Assembly: GCF_004353525.1 (NCBI RefSeq)
Contig: NZ_CP085524.1
Coordinates: forward strand, 496,001-560,000
DNA: 64,000 bases
Direction: 5' to 3'
Source: Zhaonella formicivorans
GTDB lineage: Bacteria; Bacillota; DUOV01; Zhaonellaceae
Under the pieces are notes generated by a model, which was given only the letters and a program-made list of their open reading frames with translations, did not search any database and was not told the DNA's origin. The translations under genes were made by a program, and so were the position numbers. Positions 41,465 through 51,995 of the stretch are shown here, piece after piece. How positions within the stretch are numbered: the first letter of the stretch is position 1; each line of letters starts with the position of its first letter.

Positions 41465-44400
41465 AGGAATTGACCAAAATCAAACTCCTTAACTGGCATT
41501 ACTTCACTAATGAAACAGTAGACATCAAGGGCTCGGTCTTGTTCACCGGCGACAATGGCTCAGGCAAATCTACCATTCTAGATGCCATTCAATACGTATT
41601 GGTAGCCAATTTGAACCGCATTCGCTTCAACGTTTCCGCCCATGAAGAAACCCGACGCAACCTCCTTGGGTATTTGCGCTGTAAAACGGGGAGCGATACG
41701 GAAACAGGGGTGCGCTACCTGCGGCAAGGGGATGTCACTTCCGTAGTAGCCCTGGAGTTTTATGACACTGTGAAGAAAAAATACTTTATTGTGGGTGTTG
41801 CAGCAGATACCAGGGAAAATGATTCCCAGGTGGACAGCAGGTTCTTTAAAATTGAAGATGCCAGAATTGAGGACAAGCTGTTTACCGAAGGAAGAAAAGT
41901 CTACAGTGCCCGAACTTTGAAAGCACGTTGGGCTAACCTCAAAGCCGATGTTTATCCAACGGTGGAAAGTTATCAGAAAGCATTAACCCACAAGTTAGGG
42001 ATGCTGAGCGACCGCTTTTTTACATTGTTTGTCAAAGCTATTTCCTTCAAGCCCATCGTTGACCTGCGCAAGTTTGTCTATGATTATGTCTTGGATGAAA
42101 AGAAAATCAACATCGAGGCTATGCAGGAGAATTTCCGTCGCTACCGGGAATACGCGGAGCTGGCCCGGGTTACCAGGGCCAAGCTGGAATACCTGGAAAA
42201 AATATTTAGCCTGGGTGGGCAATTGAAAAACGAGCGGGAAAAAATTCTGGTGCAGGAATACATTATCCGGCGCGGGTATTATGAGGAGACCAGGCGGGAG
42301 TTGGAAAGCATCCGGAAGGCTCGCCGGGATACGGAACTTGCTTTGGACCTTACTGAAAAGCGCATTCAAGATTTGCATAAGGCTATCGAAGAAGGGGAAA
42401 ATCTCGTTACTGAATTGCAGATTAATTTAAGCAGAAACGAGGAGTATGTGGCTTACCAAAGCCTGGAGCAAAACCTGCGGGAGCAGGAAGCAAAGTTTGC
42501 GGAAGTCAGCAGGCATGTGGGCATGCTGCGCCGCATGAGCCAGGTGGAAAACGAGGCATTGAGCCAGGTGCAGGAGCTTTTCGGTTCTTTACTGAATGAA
42601 GATGATCGTCTGGCCCTGGAGGAAGGGCGCAGCTTTTTCCAGCAAATGGCCCAAGGCTTGGTTCCCGAAGATGAAGGGAAAGTTTTGAGCAGTTTAATCC
42701 GGACCCAGGAAGTGCAGAAGTCCTTGGAAAATAGAATGCGCCAGGAACTCTACACACTGGAAGCGAAGCTCAAAGAATTGGGCCAGGAAGAAGAGCAGAT
42801 CCAAACTGAACTAAAGCACCTGCGGGAGAAAAAATTAGTCTTCCGCAAAGAGGTTACAGCATTAAAAGAGCTTTTGCTCCGGAAACTTGGCCCCAAGGGC
42901 TGCAATCCCCAGGTGCTGTGCGAACTTTTGGAAATCCCCAACGAAAAATGGCAGGATGCGGTGGAAGGGTATCTCAATACCCAGCGTTTTGATTTGATTG
43001 TAGAACCGGAGCATTTTGACGGAGCATTAAAACTTTATGAACGTTATAAAAGGGAAAAGCAGATCCATGGTGTGGGTCTCGTCAATACGCAGCGCATGTT
43101 AGCTTATTTAAATGCCAGGGAGCGGGGATCGCTGGCGGAAGAAGTAACTGCCTCCAATCCCTATGCCCAGGGGTATGTGAATTTGCTCTTGGGCAGGGTG
43201 ATGAAGTGCGAGCGGGAGGAGGACTTGAAAAAATATAAGCGGGCCATTACTCCTACCTGTATGACCTATGGCAACCATACCGCCCGCCAGATAGATTTTA
43301 AAGTTTATGAAACTCCTTTCATCGGCCGGCGGGCCTTTGCCCGGCAGATTGAGCTCCGGGAAAAACGGCTGGAGGAACTGACTGAAGAAAAGCAGCAGTT
43401 GGAGCTTGCCAAAGATACTTTCTTTCGGGGAATCAAGCTGGTCAGCGGCAAGGAAGAAGGTTACTTCCAGGTTAAGCAGCACCTGGGCGCATTCCGGCAA
43501 AAGGCTGAGCTGGCAGAAAAAATTGCTCAAACCCGTCAGTCCCTGGAGAACTTTGATTTAAGCGGTATAGAGACCCTGCAGGCCCAACTGCAGCAGGCTA
43601 AAGATGAGTTGATTAAACTGAAAGGTCAGCATGCCAAATTCATCCGCGAAGCCGGACAGTTGGAAAATAATCTAAAAAATTATCACCAAAATGAAGATGC
43701 TATATCCCAGCAAATGGCCTACAGGGAGCAAGAATTGGACAGCTTTGTCCAGGAGAACCCTGATGCTGCGGCCAGGGGCCTGGCCCGTTACCCCAACGAG
43801 CTTAAACACAGGTCACCTGGTCAACTGGCCCGGGATTTCGAAGCCAACCGCAAAACACTGGAAACGAAATATAACAATCTGAAAAACGAACTGGTTAAAG
43901 AACTGGCAGGTTACAACAATGCCTATCATTTTGGGGGCTCCTTAGACCCGGACAACCTGGCTGATTTTGAAGCCGAAAGGCAGAAGCTGCTCGAGAGCGA
44001 GCTGCCTGAATACGAGGAAAGGATTAACCTGGCTAAAAACAATGCCGAACGGGAATTTAAGGAGAGCTTTATTTACAAACTGAAAGAGAATATCGACTTG
44101 GCCAAAGCTGAATTTGCTAAATTAAACCAGGCTTTGGCGGGGGTGCAGTTCGGGCAGGATAAGTATCATTTTCAGGTTATGCCCTCAACGGAATACAAGA
44201 AGTTTTACGATATGGTAATGGATACTGAGCAGTTGGATGCCGGCGGCTCTCTTTTTGAAGGGTCCTTTCATGCCAAACACCAGGAGGCCATGGACGAGCT
44301 CTTTGACCGGATTTTGCACCAGGATGCGGAGCAAATCAAAAGCAGCCTGGAATTATTCACCGACTACCGTACTTTCTTGGATTATGACATTAAGATTCAC

Positions 44401-44802
44401 CACGCTAACGGGGAGACTTCCACCTATTCCAAAGTTTGCCGGGAAAAGTCCGGGGGAGAAACCCAAACACCTTATTACGTAGCCATTGTGGCCTCGTTTA
44501 TGCAGCTGTACCGGGTGCGGAACAGCAATGACAGTATCAGGTTGATGATGTTTGACGAGGCGTTTAACCGCATGGATGGGGAGAGGATTGAAGCCTGCTT
44601 GAAATTTATCAGGCAGTGCGGGATGCAGGTGATTGTGGCTGCTCCCTCGGATAAGTGCGAGGTCATAGCGCCCCATGTTTCCACCACGGTGGTAGTCATG
44701 CGGGAAGGTCACGACACTTGGCTGACTGACTACAGGCAAATGCAGCTGCTGGAAGAGACCTGGCAGGATGAACAAAAGGAGAAGCTCTCAGCTGCGAGGT
44801 AA
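41461..44802 (+). CDS. jetC: Wadjet SMC-like ATPase JetC
   Basis: An 1113-residue SMC/SbcC-like ATPase. Walker A GDNGSGKST is at 30-38, the ABC signature KSGGETQTPYY at ~995 and Walker B LMMFDEAFNRMDG at ~1027-1039, separated by long coiled coils and a hinge region near the middle. It is the motor of the Wadjet loop-extruding complex that recognises small circular plasmid DNA. The frame is intact across 3.3 kb and the gene overlaps jetB by 4 bases, so the system looks functional. Confidence 0.9.
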   Translation: MKELTKIKLLNWHYFTNETVDIKGSVLFTGDNGSGKSTILDAIQYVLVANLNRIRFNVSAHEETRRNLLGYLRCKTGSDTETGVRYLRQGDVTSVVALEFYDTVKKKYFIVGVAADTRENDSQVDSRFFKIEDARIEDKLFTEGRKVYSARTLKARWANLKADVYPTVESYQKALTHKLGMLSDRFFTLFVKAISFKPIVDLRKFVYDYVLDEKKINIEAMQENFRRYREYAELARVTRAKLEYLEKIFSLGGQLKNEREKILVQEYIIRRGYYEETRRELESIRKARRDTELALDLTEKRIQDLHKAIEEGENLVTELQINLSRNEEYVAYQSLEQNLREQEAKFAEVSRHVGMLRRMSQVENEALSQVQELFGSLLNEDDRLALEEGRSFFQQMAQGLVPEDEGKVLSSLIRTQEVQKSLENRMRQELYTLEAKLKELGQEEEQIQTELKHLREKKLVFRKEVTALKELLLRKLGPKGCNPQVLCELLEIPNEKWQDAVEGYLNTQRFDLIVEPEHFDGALKLYERYKREKQIHGVGLVNTQRMLAYLNARERGSLAEEVTASNPYAQGYVNLLLGRVMKCEREEDLKKYKRAITPTCMTYGNHTARQIDFKVYETPFIGRRAFARQIELREKRLEELTEEKQQLELAKDTFFRGIKLVSGKEEGYFQVKQHLGAFRQKAELAEKIAQTRQSLENFDLSGIETLQAQLQQAKDELIKLKGQHAKFIREAGQLENNLKNYHQNEDAISQQMAYREQELDSFVQENPDAAARGLARYPNELKHRSPGQLARDFEANRKTLETKYNNLKNELVKELAGYNNAYHFGGSLDPDNLADFEAERQKLLESELPEYEERINLAKNNAEREFKESFIYKLKENIDLAKAEFAKLNQALAGVQFGQDKYHFQVMPSTEYKKFYDMVMDTEQLDAGGSLFEGSFHAKHQEAMDELFDRILHQDAEQIKSSLELFTDYRTFLDYDIKIHHANGETSTYSKVCREKSGGETQTPYYVAIVASFMQLYRVRNSNDSIRLMMFDEAFNRMDGERIEACLKFIRQCGMQVIVAAPSDKCEVIAPHVSTTVVVMREGHDTWLTDYRQMQLLEETWQDEQKEKLSAAR

Positions 44803-44808
44803 GGTTAG

Positions 44809-46083
44809 ATGGATTATGGTAAAAAAATCCTCAATTTGTTATTGGATAAATATGAGCGAAGCAGCCAAAGAATTAACGAAGAAGCGGTTAAACGCAGCAT
44901 CAGCATCAAAGTGAAGGAAACCTTCCCTCTTTATTATGACGACAGTACACCCCGTTATAAAGAGGAAATAAATGAGGCCGCTTTAGGTTTGGAACAGCAA
45001 GAATTGGTGCAGCTAATTTGGCAAAAGCATGAGGAAGGGAATATCCTGGAGAAGATCAGTTTAAATGCTCTGAACCTGGACAAAGCCTATGCGTTTCTGG
45101 GCAGGGTCTCCCGGGCAGATAAGGAGGGAGCCTGTTTAAAACTTTTAGACAAATATCTGCCGGATTTGGAGCCCTGGGCGCGGCAATTCGTACAGGAAAT
45201 AAGTACAAGGATAACAGAAGGAAAAGGGATTGCCGCTTATGTTGATTTGGACGATTTAGCGGCTTTTGAAAAAGTGCTCAAGGTTATGGCTGCTTTGCCG
45301 GAAATTAAGGAAGAAATCCCCAAGCGGGTTTTTAGCCTGCAACTGCTGCAAAACTCCAAGGCTTTGGAGCAGGTGGAAAATACGGTGATCAGAGTCCTTA
45401 AAGAATATCACCCTGCTTTGGCCGCTTGGGAAGAAAGAGAAGATGATAAAAAATCAATTTTGGCTGAGTTTGGAATAATCGACAGCCTCCAGTATGTTTA
45501 TTTTCATGGGCCATTAAAGGTAAGAGCCTCCGGTCAGGAAGCTGATTTAAACCTGTTCCAGCCGGCTGTAGGCTTGCCGGTGGAGTTTATCAAAAACATG
45601 GAGATAACTTATTTGGGAGCAAAAGTAGTATTAAGCGTGGAAAACCTGACCTCCTTTTACCAGCTGGCTAAAGCTCTACCGCCGCAAGTTTTTATGATTT
45701 ACCTGGGAGGCTACCACAACCGTTACCGGCGGGAGCTGTTTTTTAAATTGCAGGATTATTGCGTAAGAATGCAACGTCAGGTTTGCTTCGCCCACTGGGG
45801 AGATATTGATTACGGAGGGTTCTCTATTTTGGCAGACCTGCGACATAAAACGGGCCTGCCAATCAAAGCCCTGGGGATGGACAAAGGTGCTTTGCAACAG
45901 CACCTGGCAATGGCAAGTCCGTTTACAAAAAGCTACGGCAAGAAATTGGCAAACCTTTTGGAGAAGCCTGCGTTTAATGAATTCTATCCCACCATACGTT
46001 TTATGCTGGAAAAAGGAGTGCGGCTGGAGCAAGAGGCAATTGACATAGGATTTATTTTAGAACGCCTTAAAGAATTGTGTTAA
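44809..46083 (+). CDS. jetD: Wadjet nuclease subunit JetD (toprim-like, DUF2220)
   Basis: A 424-residue protein with a C-terminal toprim/DUF2220 domain. VVLSVENLTSFYQLAKALPP (~266, glutamate) and CFAHWGDIDYGGFSILADL (~326-344, DxD-type acidic pair) are the topoisomerase VI-like catalytic motifs. JetD cuts DNA once the JetABC complex has extruded a plasmid loop. It lies 6 bases after jetC and ends the operon; a terminator follows at 46202. Confidence 0.88.
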   Translation: MDYGKKILNLLLDKYERSSQRINEEAVKRSISIKVKETFPLYYDDSTPRYKEEINEAALGLEQQELVQLIWQKHEEGNILEKISLNALNLDKAYAFLGRVSRADKEGACLKLLDKYLPDLEPWARQFVQEISTRITEGKGIAAYVDLDDLAAFEKVLKVMAALPEIKEEIPKRVFSLQLLQNSKALEQVENTVIRVLKEYHPALAAWEEREDDKKSILAEFGIIDSLQYVYFHGPLKVRASGQEADLNLFQPAVGLPVEFIKNMEITYLGAKVVLSVENLTSFYQLAKALPPQVFMIYLGGYHNRYRRELFFKLQDYCVRMQRQVCFAHWGDIDYGGFSILADLRHKTGLPIKALGMDKGALQQHLAMASPFTKSYGKKLANLLEKPAFNEFYPTIRFMLEKGVRLEQEAIDIGFILERLKELC

Positions 46084-46440
46084 TGATCCTTTTTATGGTA
46101 GCTAATCATGGAACTCTATATGCAAATTTGTTGAGTAAGGAAATATACTACTGGTGGCAATGGTAGCTATATACGAGGGGTTTTTAATAATAGAAGATTT
46201 CAAGGAAGGGTATTTAACTGCCTTTCCTTTTTTGTTAAACTTTAATGAAGTTTCTGTGTAAAAAGTTGTTGAATTACAAAAGAAAAAGGAATTTCAGGAA
46301 GGAAATAACAGCCCTATGAAGTAATACTAATACCACAGTAGAGCTGTTTAAGAAGGTAACGGAAAAACATATAACAAGGAAAAGATAAAAATGGCTATAA
46401 AATGCTATTCCTTTAAACACGGAAAATGGCGGGGGGAACT
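46084..46440. other. Intergenic region between Wadjet and CRISPR-Cas operons
   Basis: Holds the Wadjet terminator (46202-46233) and AT-rich DNA that should carry the cas promoter; no gene or clear consensus promoter was recognised. Confidence 0.5.
46202..46233 (+). terminator. Intrinsic terminator of the Wadjet operon
   Basis: AAGGAAGGG (46202-46210) pairs with CCTTTCCTT (46221-46229), one mismatch, followed by a T-run. Confidence 0.8.
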
Positions 46441-48639
46441 ATGGAATATTATGCACATTCCGACAGTGAAAAAGATAAAAGCCAATGGCATTTGTTAAAA
46501 AAACATTTAGAGGACACTGCGAAACTGGCCGCAATGTTTGCCAAATCTTTCGGAGCGGAAAAGCTAGGATATATAGCCGGCCTTTTGCACGATATCGGAA
46601 AATACTCATATGAATTTCAACAACGTCTACAAGGTGCCAATAATAAAGTTGATCATTCTACGGCGGGAGCTGTAGAAGCAGAAATACAGTATAAAATTTT
46701 TGGCAGAATACTGGCTTATGTGATTGCAGGTCACCACGCGGGCCTTCCCGATTGGGGCAGCAAAGTCGATGAATCTTCCTTGGAAGGCAGGTTGGCCAAA
46801 GAATCGTTACCGGATTATAGTGCTTTTAAAAATGAGATTGACCTTCCAAAACCTGAAGAACTGTTTTTTCCTATAACTAAAGCACCTGTGGGCTATGGTT
46901 TTAGTGTCCAGTTTTTTATCAGATTTCTCTATTCAGCCCTTGTGGATGCAGATTTCCTTGATACGGAAAAGGAGCTGAACGTTGATAAATCATTCCTGCG
47001 TAGCAATCGAGCCTCTTTGGCGGATATGCTACAGGTTTTGGAGGCGTTTCTGGACAGGAAGTGTCATGATGCTCCTGATACGCTAATTAACAGGCACAGG
47101 GCACAGGTTTTAGCCAAATGTAGGGAGAAGGCTAGATTAGGGCCTGGGCTTTTTACTCTTACTGTGCCAACGGGAGGAGGGAAAACACTTTCTTCAATAG
47201 CTTTTGCGTTGAAGCATGCGGTTATGCATGGTATCGAGAGGGTCATCTATGTAATCCCGTATACTAGTATAATCGAACAAAACGCGGCTGTTTTTAGAGA
47301 TATATTTGGTGACGACAAGATCTTAGAGCATCACAGCAATTTTGCCTATCCCGAAAGTTTGAGGCAAACAGAAGCAGAGTACAATTCTACAGCCTCAGAA
47401 AAGTTGAAACTGGCTTCCGAAAACTGGGACATGCCTGTTGTTGTTACGACAAATGTCCAGTTTTTTGAATCTTTGTTTGCGTCAAGAAGTTCTCGGTGCC
47501 GGAAGCTACATAATATCGCCAAGAGCGTAGTGATTATTGATGAGGCACAAATGATCCCAACTGGTTTCTTAAGGCCATGCATCAACGCTCTGGCTGAACT
47601 TGTTGTCAACTACAATACCACGGTGGTTTTATGTACGGCTACTCAGCCAGCTTTTAGCAAATTTCTCCCCCCAGAAATCAGGCCACTGGAGATAATAGAT
47701 GATCCGGAAGGATTATATACGGCTTTGCAAAGGGTGAGAATTAGACACCTTGGAGAGCTATCTGATGATTCGTTGGCTAATAAACTTTTATCTCATAAAC
47801 AGGTATTGTGCATAGTCAATTCGAAAAAACATGCTAGGATTATATTTGAAAAAGTACGTAATGAAGGAGTCTTCCATTTGAGCACTCGCATGTGTCCCGC
47901 CCACAGGTCAAAAGTGCTTCAAACTATAAAGGAAAGGTTGAAAAAAGCACAGATATGCAGAGTGATATCCACCCAATTAATTGAAGCTGGAGTTGATGTT
48001 GATTTTCCAGTTGTTTACCGCAGCTTGGCAGGAGTTGACTCGATTGCTCAGTCAGCGGGAAGATGCAATAGGGAAGGTTTCACGGAAAAAGGCGAAGTGT
48101 ATGTCTTTACGCCGGAAAAACATGGTTTGCCTGCGGGCTGGCTCAGCAGGACGGCAGCAGTAGGAGAAGACGTTTTAAGGCAATATGAAGATCCTCTCAG
48201 CCTGGACGCAGTTAAGGATTATTTTACAATACTTTACAACATCGAAGGAGAAAAGTTGGATAAAGAAGGAATAATGGCCGAAATTAAAGAGCAGGAGAAG
48301 CTGTTAAAGTTCCCTTTCCGTTGCATTGCTGAAAAATTTAAGTTGATCGAAGATAACACAACTGCCGTAGTAATCCCATGGGACGATGAATGTAAGAGAT
48401 TATTGGAGGAAGCCAGGTGGAATGATTTTTCCGGCCAATACATCAGAAAACTGCAGTGTTATACCGTTCAGGTATACGAGGATGAATTTAAGGAGATGCT
48501 CCGGCTCGGAATCCTCGAGGCTATTGTGGGCAAGTTTTTTGTCCTTAGCGAAGAGGGTTATAAAGCTAATTACAGTATGGAAACAGGACTGCTACCCTGC
48601 ACCGAGAGCATGTTACTTAAAGAAACTTTGATTATTTAA
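46441..48639 (+). CDS. cas3: CRISPR-associated helicase/nuclease Cas3 (HD + helicase), type I-C
   Basis: A 732-residue fused Cas3 that degrades target DNA after Cascade binding. The HD nuclease domain is N-terminal: KKHLEDTAKL, AGLLHDIGKYSYEFQ (~44) and AGHHAGLPDWG (~97). The helicase has Walker A VPTGGGKTLSSIAF (~240), IIDEAQMIPTG (DEAx motif II, ~363), LCTATQPAF (~399) and QSAGRCNREG (motif VI, ~536). ATG 46441 with GGGGG upstream is used; an in-frame GTG-like start 5 codons earlier has no support. First gene of the cas operon. Confidence 0.95.
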   Translation: MEYYAHSDSEKDKSQWHLLKKHLEDTAKLAAMFAKSFGAEKLGYIAGLLHDIGKYSYEFQQRLQGANNKVDHSTAGAVEAEIQYKIFGRILAYVIAGHHAGLPDWGSKVDESSLEGRLAKESLPDYSAFKNEIDLPKPEELFFPITKAPVGYGFSVQFFIRFLYSALVDADFLDTEKELNVDKSFLRSNRASLADMLQVLEAFLDRKCHDAPDTLINRHRAQVLAKCREKARLGPGLFTLTVPTGGGKTLSSIAFALKHAVMHGIERVIYVIPYTSIIEQNAAVFRDIFGDDKILEHHSNFAYPESLRQTEAEYNSTASEKLKLASENWDMPVVVTTNVQFFESLFASRSSRCRKLHNIAKSVVIIDEAQMIPTGFLRPCINALAELVVNYNTTVVLCTATQPAFSKFLPPEIRPLEIIDDPEGLYTALQRVRIRHLGELSDDSLANKLLSHKQVLCIVNSKKHARIIFEKVRNEGVFHLSTRMCPAHRSKVLQTIKERLKKAQICRVISTQLIEAGVDVDFPVVYRSLAGVDSIAQSAGRCNREGFTEKGEVYVFTPEKHGLPAGWLSRTAAVGEDVLRQYEDPLSLDAVKDYFTILYNIEGEKLDKEGIMAEIKEQEKLLKFPFRCIAEKFKLIEDNTTAVVIPWDDECKRLLEEARWNDFSGQYIRKLQCYTVQVYEDEFKEMLRLGILEAIVGKFFVLSEEGYKANYSMETGLLPCTESMLLKETLII

Positions 48640-48660
48640 AAGAAAAGGGGGGAGATTGGC

Positions 48661-49329
48661 GTGGGTTATGGTATTCGCCTTTTGGTCTGGGGAGATTATG
48701 CCTGTTTTACCAGGCCGGAAATGAAGGTGGAAAGGGTTAGCTATGATGTCATGACTCCTTCTGCCGCCAGGGGGATCTTGGAAGCTATTCACTGGAAACC
48801 TGCAATCCGGTGGGTAGTTGACAGGATTCATGTGTTGAATGAAATTCGTTTTGACAATATACGTCGCAATGAAGTTGGGGACAAAATACCTGCTGGAAAT
48901 GTGAAAAAGGCTATAAAAGGAGAAATTGTTGAACTTTGCCAGTACGCCGCGGATGACCGGCAGCAGCGGGCCACCCTTTTATTAAGGGATGTTGCTTATG
49001 TTATAGAAGCTCATTTTGAGCTGACCGGTAAGGCTGGACCCGGAGATAAACCGGAAAAGCATTACAACATTGTGCTGCGTCGAGCCAGGCAGGGGCAGTG
49101 TTTTCACCAGCCTTACCTGGGATGCCGGGAATTTCCTGCCAGGTTTCGCCTTATAGAGGATGATGAGCCTTTTCCTCACTCACAATATCAAGGCAAAGAA
49201 AAAGATCTGGGGTGGATGCTTCTGGATATTGATTTTGCTGATCAGATGACTCCCAGATTTTTCAGGGCTCTTATGAAGGATGGAACCATCGAAATACCCC
49301 GGATGGAGGAAGGGGGGATAAGCAAATGA
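48661..49329 (+). CDS. cas5c: Cas5c (Cas5d), crRNA-processing subunit
   Basis: A 222-residue RAMP protein: LLVWGDYACFTRPEMKVERVSYDVMTPSAARGILEAIHWKP at the N-terminus, then HYNIVLRRARQGQCFHQPYLGCREFPARF. In type I-C Cas5 replaces Cas6 as the endoribonuclease that cuts the repeat and keeps the 5' handle. Starts at GTG with GGGGAGA upstream. Overlaps cas8c by 4 bases (ATGA). Confidence 0.93.
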   Translation: MGYGIRLLVWGDYACFTRPEMKVERVSYDVMTPSAARGILEAIHWKPAIRWVVDRIHVLNEIRFDNIRRNEVGDKIPAGNVKKAIKGEIVELCQYAADDRQQRATLLLRDVAYVIEAHFELTGKAGPGDKPEKHYNIVLRRARQGQCFHQPYLGCREFPARFRLIEDDEPFPHSQYQGKEKDLGWMLLDIDFADQMTPRFFRALMKDGTIEIPRMEEGGISK

Positions 49330-51119
49330 TTATTAATGCTCTTTTCCAATACTATGAAAGGTTGTTGGAAGACCAGGATTCAGGGGTAAGCAAGCCAGGA
49401 TACAGTAAGGCCAAAGTTTCTTATGCTATAGTGCTTTCTCAAACCGGCAAACTGGTTAACCTTGTAGATTTACGCGTGGAAAAAGGTAAAAAGCTTGTTC
49501 CACGGGATATGGATGTCCCACAGCAGGTAAAACGGACTTCTGGGGTATCAGCCAATTTTATGTGCGATAACTGTACGTATATACTAGGTCTGAAGCAAAA
49601 AGGGAAAAAGGATAAAAGTGAGAGGCTGAAAGAGGCATTTGATGCTTTTGTCAATCTACACCAGAAGATTCTTGAAGGAATAAACGATGCGGGAGCAGTT
49701 GCTGTATTAAATTTTTTGCGCAGTTGGGATGTAGCAAATGCTATAAACCACCCTAAAATAGTAGAAGCTTTGGATGACTTATTGGAAGGCGGTAACCTGG
49801 TATTCAGGCTGGAAGGGACAGAAGGCTATATCCACGAACGACCGGCTATCATGGCAGCATGGAATGCATTTTGTGGGGGCCAGGATTCAGAAGTAACAGG
49901 TCAGTGTTTAGTCACTGGTCATAAGTCGCCCATAGCCAGATTACATCCAAGTATCAAAGGGGTAACAGGGGCCCAGTCGAGTGGTGCTTCTTTGGTATCT
50001 TTTAATCTTGAAGCATTTACATCATATGGTAAGTCCCAAAGTTATAATGCACCGGTAAGCGAGCATGTCGCGTTCGGCTATACAACTGCTATCAATTACC
50101 TGCTAAACAGCGAAAAGCATAGGATACGCATAGGAGATACAACAACGGTTTTTTGGGCTGAACGTTCAACTAATGGTGTGGAGGAAGACCTACTGGGAGC
50201 TTTGTTTTTCCCCGCTGAAGGTATGAATAAAAATAATGAGGATGCTGAGCAAAAACAAATCATTAGAGATCCGCAGACAGTGCAGTTACTTCATGATATT
50301 TTTGCTAGAATTCGGGCGGGGACTCCGGTTAGTGCAGGCTTAACAGGTGTCGACCGCAATGTAAATTTTTATATTTTGGGACTTGCTCCCAATGCCAGCC
50401 GTCTTTCAGTCAGGTTCTGGCATGTTGATCACTACGGAAATTTTTTGGATAAAATAGGCCAGCACTATATTGACATGGCAATAATAAAGAGTTTTGCAAA
50501 CGACCCTGAGTTTATTTCAATTAGCATGATTTTAAAGGAAACAGCACCTTTAAGGGACGCAAAGAGGATTCCACCGCTTTTAGGTGGTGTATTGATGCGT
50601 TCAGTACTGACAGGTATGCCTTACCCTCAGGTATTGTATAATGCAATTCTCTCCCGCATTAGGGCAGACCAAGAAGTTAATTATGCCCGAGCAGCCATTA
50701 TTAAGGCCTTTCTGGTTAGGAAGCAGAGATATTACAACAGAGGAAATGAGGTGAAGTTTACGATGTCTTTAGATCCGCAAAACACAAACACAGCATACAG
50801 GTTGGGGAGGCTATTTGCCCTTCTGGAAAAAGCCCAGGAAGATGCCAATCCAGGTTTGAATGCCACGATAAAAGACCGGTATTTTGGTGCTGCATCGGCT
50901 ACACCTGGTTTTGTTTTTCCAATATTAATCAGACTGGCACAGCACCACCTAGCAAAAGCCGAGTACGGTCGTGCTATGGACAAACGTATCGAGGAGGTAA
51001 TTGGCGAAATTGACACCTTCCCTTCCCATTTCAATTTAGAGGAACAGGGACTTTTTGTGTTGGGTTATTATCACCAGCGTCAGGCGCTTTTTACAAAAAA
51101 TGAAAGAAAAGAGGGATAA
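49326..51119 (+). CDS. cas8c: Cas8c (Csd1), type I-C Cascade large subunit
   Basis: A 597-residue Csd1 family protein: PRDMDVPQQVKRTSGVSANFMCDNCTYILG near the N-terminus, CLVTGHKSPIARLHPSIKGVTGAQSSGASLVSFN (~190-225), TTVFWAER and RLSVRFWHVDHYG. The large subunit recognises the PAM and is needed to recruit Cas3. In type I-C the small Cas11 subunit is usually translated from inside cas8c; I did not assign its internal start here. Confidence 0.93.
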   Translation: MIINALFQYYERLLEDQDSGVSKPGYSKAKVSYAIVLSQTGKLVNLVDLRVEKGKKLVPRDMDVPQQVKRTSGVSANFMCDNCTYILGLKQKGKKDKSERLKEAFDAFVNLHQKILEGINDAGAVAVLNFLRSWDVANAINHPKIVEALDDLLEGGNLVFRLEGTEGYIHERPAIMAAWNAFCGGQDSEVTGQCLVTGHKSPIARLHPSIKGVTGAQSSGASLVSFNLEAFTSYGKSQSYNAPVSEHVAFGYTTAINYLLNSEKHRIRIGDTTTVFWAERSTNGVEEDLLGALFFPAEGMNKNNEDAEQKQIIRDPQTVQLLHDIFARIRAGTPVSAGLTGVDRNVNFYILGLAPNASRLSVRFWHVDHYGNFLDKIGQHYIDMAIIKSFANDPEFISISMILKETAPLRDAKRIPPLLGGVLMRSVLTGMPYPQVLYNAILSRIRADQEVNYARAAIIKAFLVRKQRYYNRGNEVKFTMSLDPQNTNTAYRLGRLFALLEKAQEDANPGLNATIKDRYFGAASATPGFVFPILIRLAQHHLAKAEYGRAMDKRIEEVIGEIDTFPSHFNLEEQGLFVLGYYHQRQALFTKNERKEG

Positions 51120-51122
51120 TAG

Positions 51123-51995
51123 ATGGCTGATATGATTAAAAACAGGTATGAGTTTGTGCTTTTGTTTGAGGTGGAAAATGGCAACCCTAACGGTGACCCG
51201 GACGCCGGCAACATGCCCCGCATTGACGCCGAGACTGGCCTTGGTCTGGTAACTGATGTCTGTCTGAAACGTAAAATCAGGAATTATGTGGATATTGTTA
51301 AGGGCGGTATAGAGGGTTATGACATTTATGTACGAGAAGGGGCAGTTTTGAACTCCCAGCACAGAAAAGCCTACGCTGCTGTAGGAATTGAGCCTAACAC
51401 TAAGGATAAAAAAATGCCTAAAGATGAAGAAGAGGCTAAGAAAATTACCAAGTTTATGTGCCACCACTTCTTTGATATTAGGGCTTTTGGTGCAGTGATG
51501 ACTACGGAGGTGAACTGCGGCCAGGTCCGGGGTCCTGTTCAACTTAATTTTGCCAGAAGTATAGACCCTATTGTTCAGCAGGAAGTAACTATCACTAGAA
51601 TGGCTGTAACTTCAGAAAAAGATGCCGAAAAGAAAGACAGGGAAATGGGACGTAAATATATCGTGCCCTATGCACTTTACAGGTTGGAGGGCTATGTTTC
51701 ATCCTATCTAGCACAGAAAACTGGTTTTAACAATGATGATCTTGAACTGCTCTGGGAGGCATTGGTCAATATGTTTGACCATGATCATTCTGCCGCCAGG
51801 GGTAAAATGGCTACCCGCAAATTAGTTGTGTTTCGGCATGAGTCAGCTTTGGGTAATGCGCCCGCGTATAAACTATTCGATCTAGTACAGGTTACCAGAA
51901 AAGTTCCTGTTCGCCCAGCCCGTTCCTATGATGACTATGAAGTTAAGATTAATCGCTCTCAGCTGCCCACCGGGGTTGATCTAATAGAAAAATGA
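51123..51995 (+). CDS. cas7c: Cas7c (Csd2), Cascade backbone
   Basis: A 290-residue Csd2 protein forming the Cascade filament along the crRNA. Signature NPNGDPDAGNMPRID (~20-34), KRKIRNYVDIVKGG, DIRAFGAVMT (~121), GPVQLNFARSIDP and DHSAARGKMATRKLVVF. Follows cas8c by 3 bases and overlaps cas4 by 4. Confidence 0.95.
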   Translation: MADMIKNRYEFVLLFEVENGNPNGDPDAGNMPRIDAETGLGLVTDVCLKRKIRNYVDIVKGGIEGYDIYVREGAVLNSQHRKAYAAVGIEPNTKDKKMPKDEEEAKKITKFMCHHFFDIRAFGAVMTTEVNCGQVRGPVQLNFARSIDPIVQQEVTITRMAVTSEKDAEKKDREMGRKYIVPYALYRLEGYVSSYLAQKTGFNNDDLELLWEALVNMFDHDHSAARGKMATRKLVVFRHESALGNAPAYKLFDLVQVTRKVPVRPARSYDDYEVKINRSQLPTGVDLIEK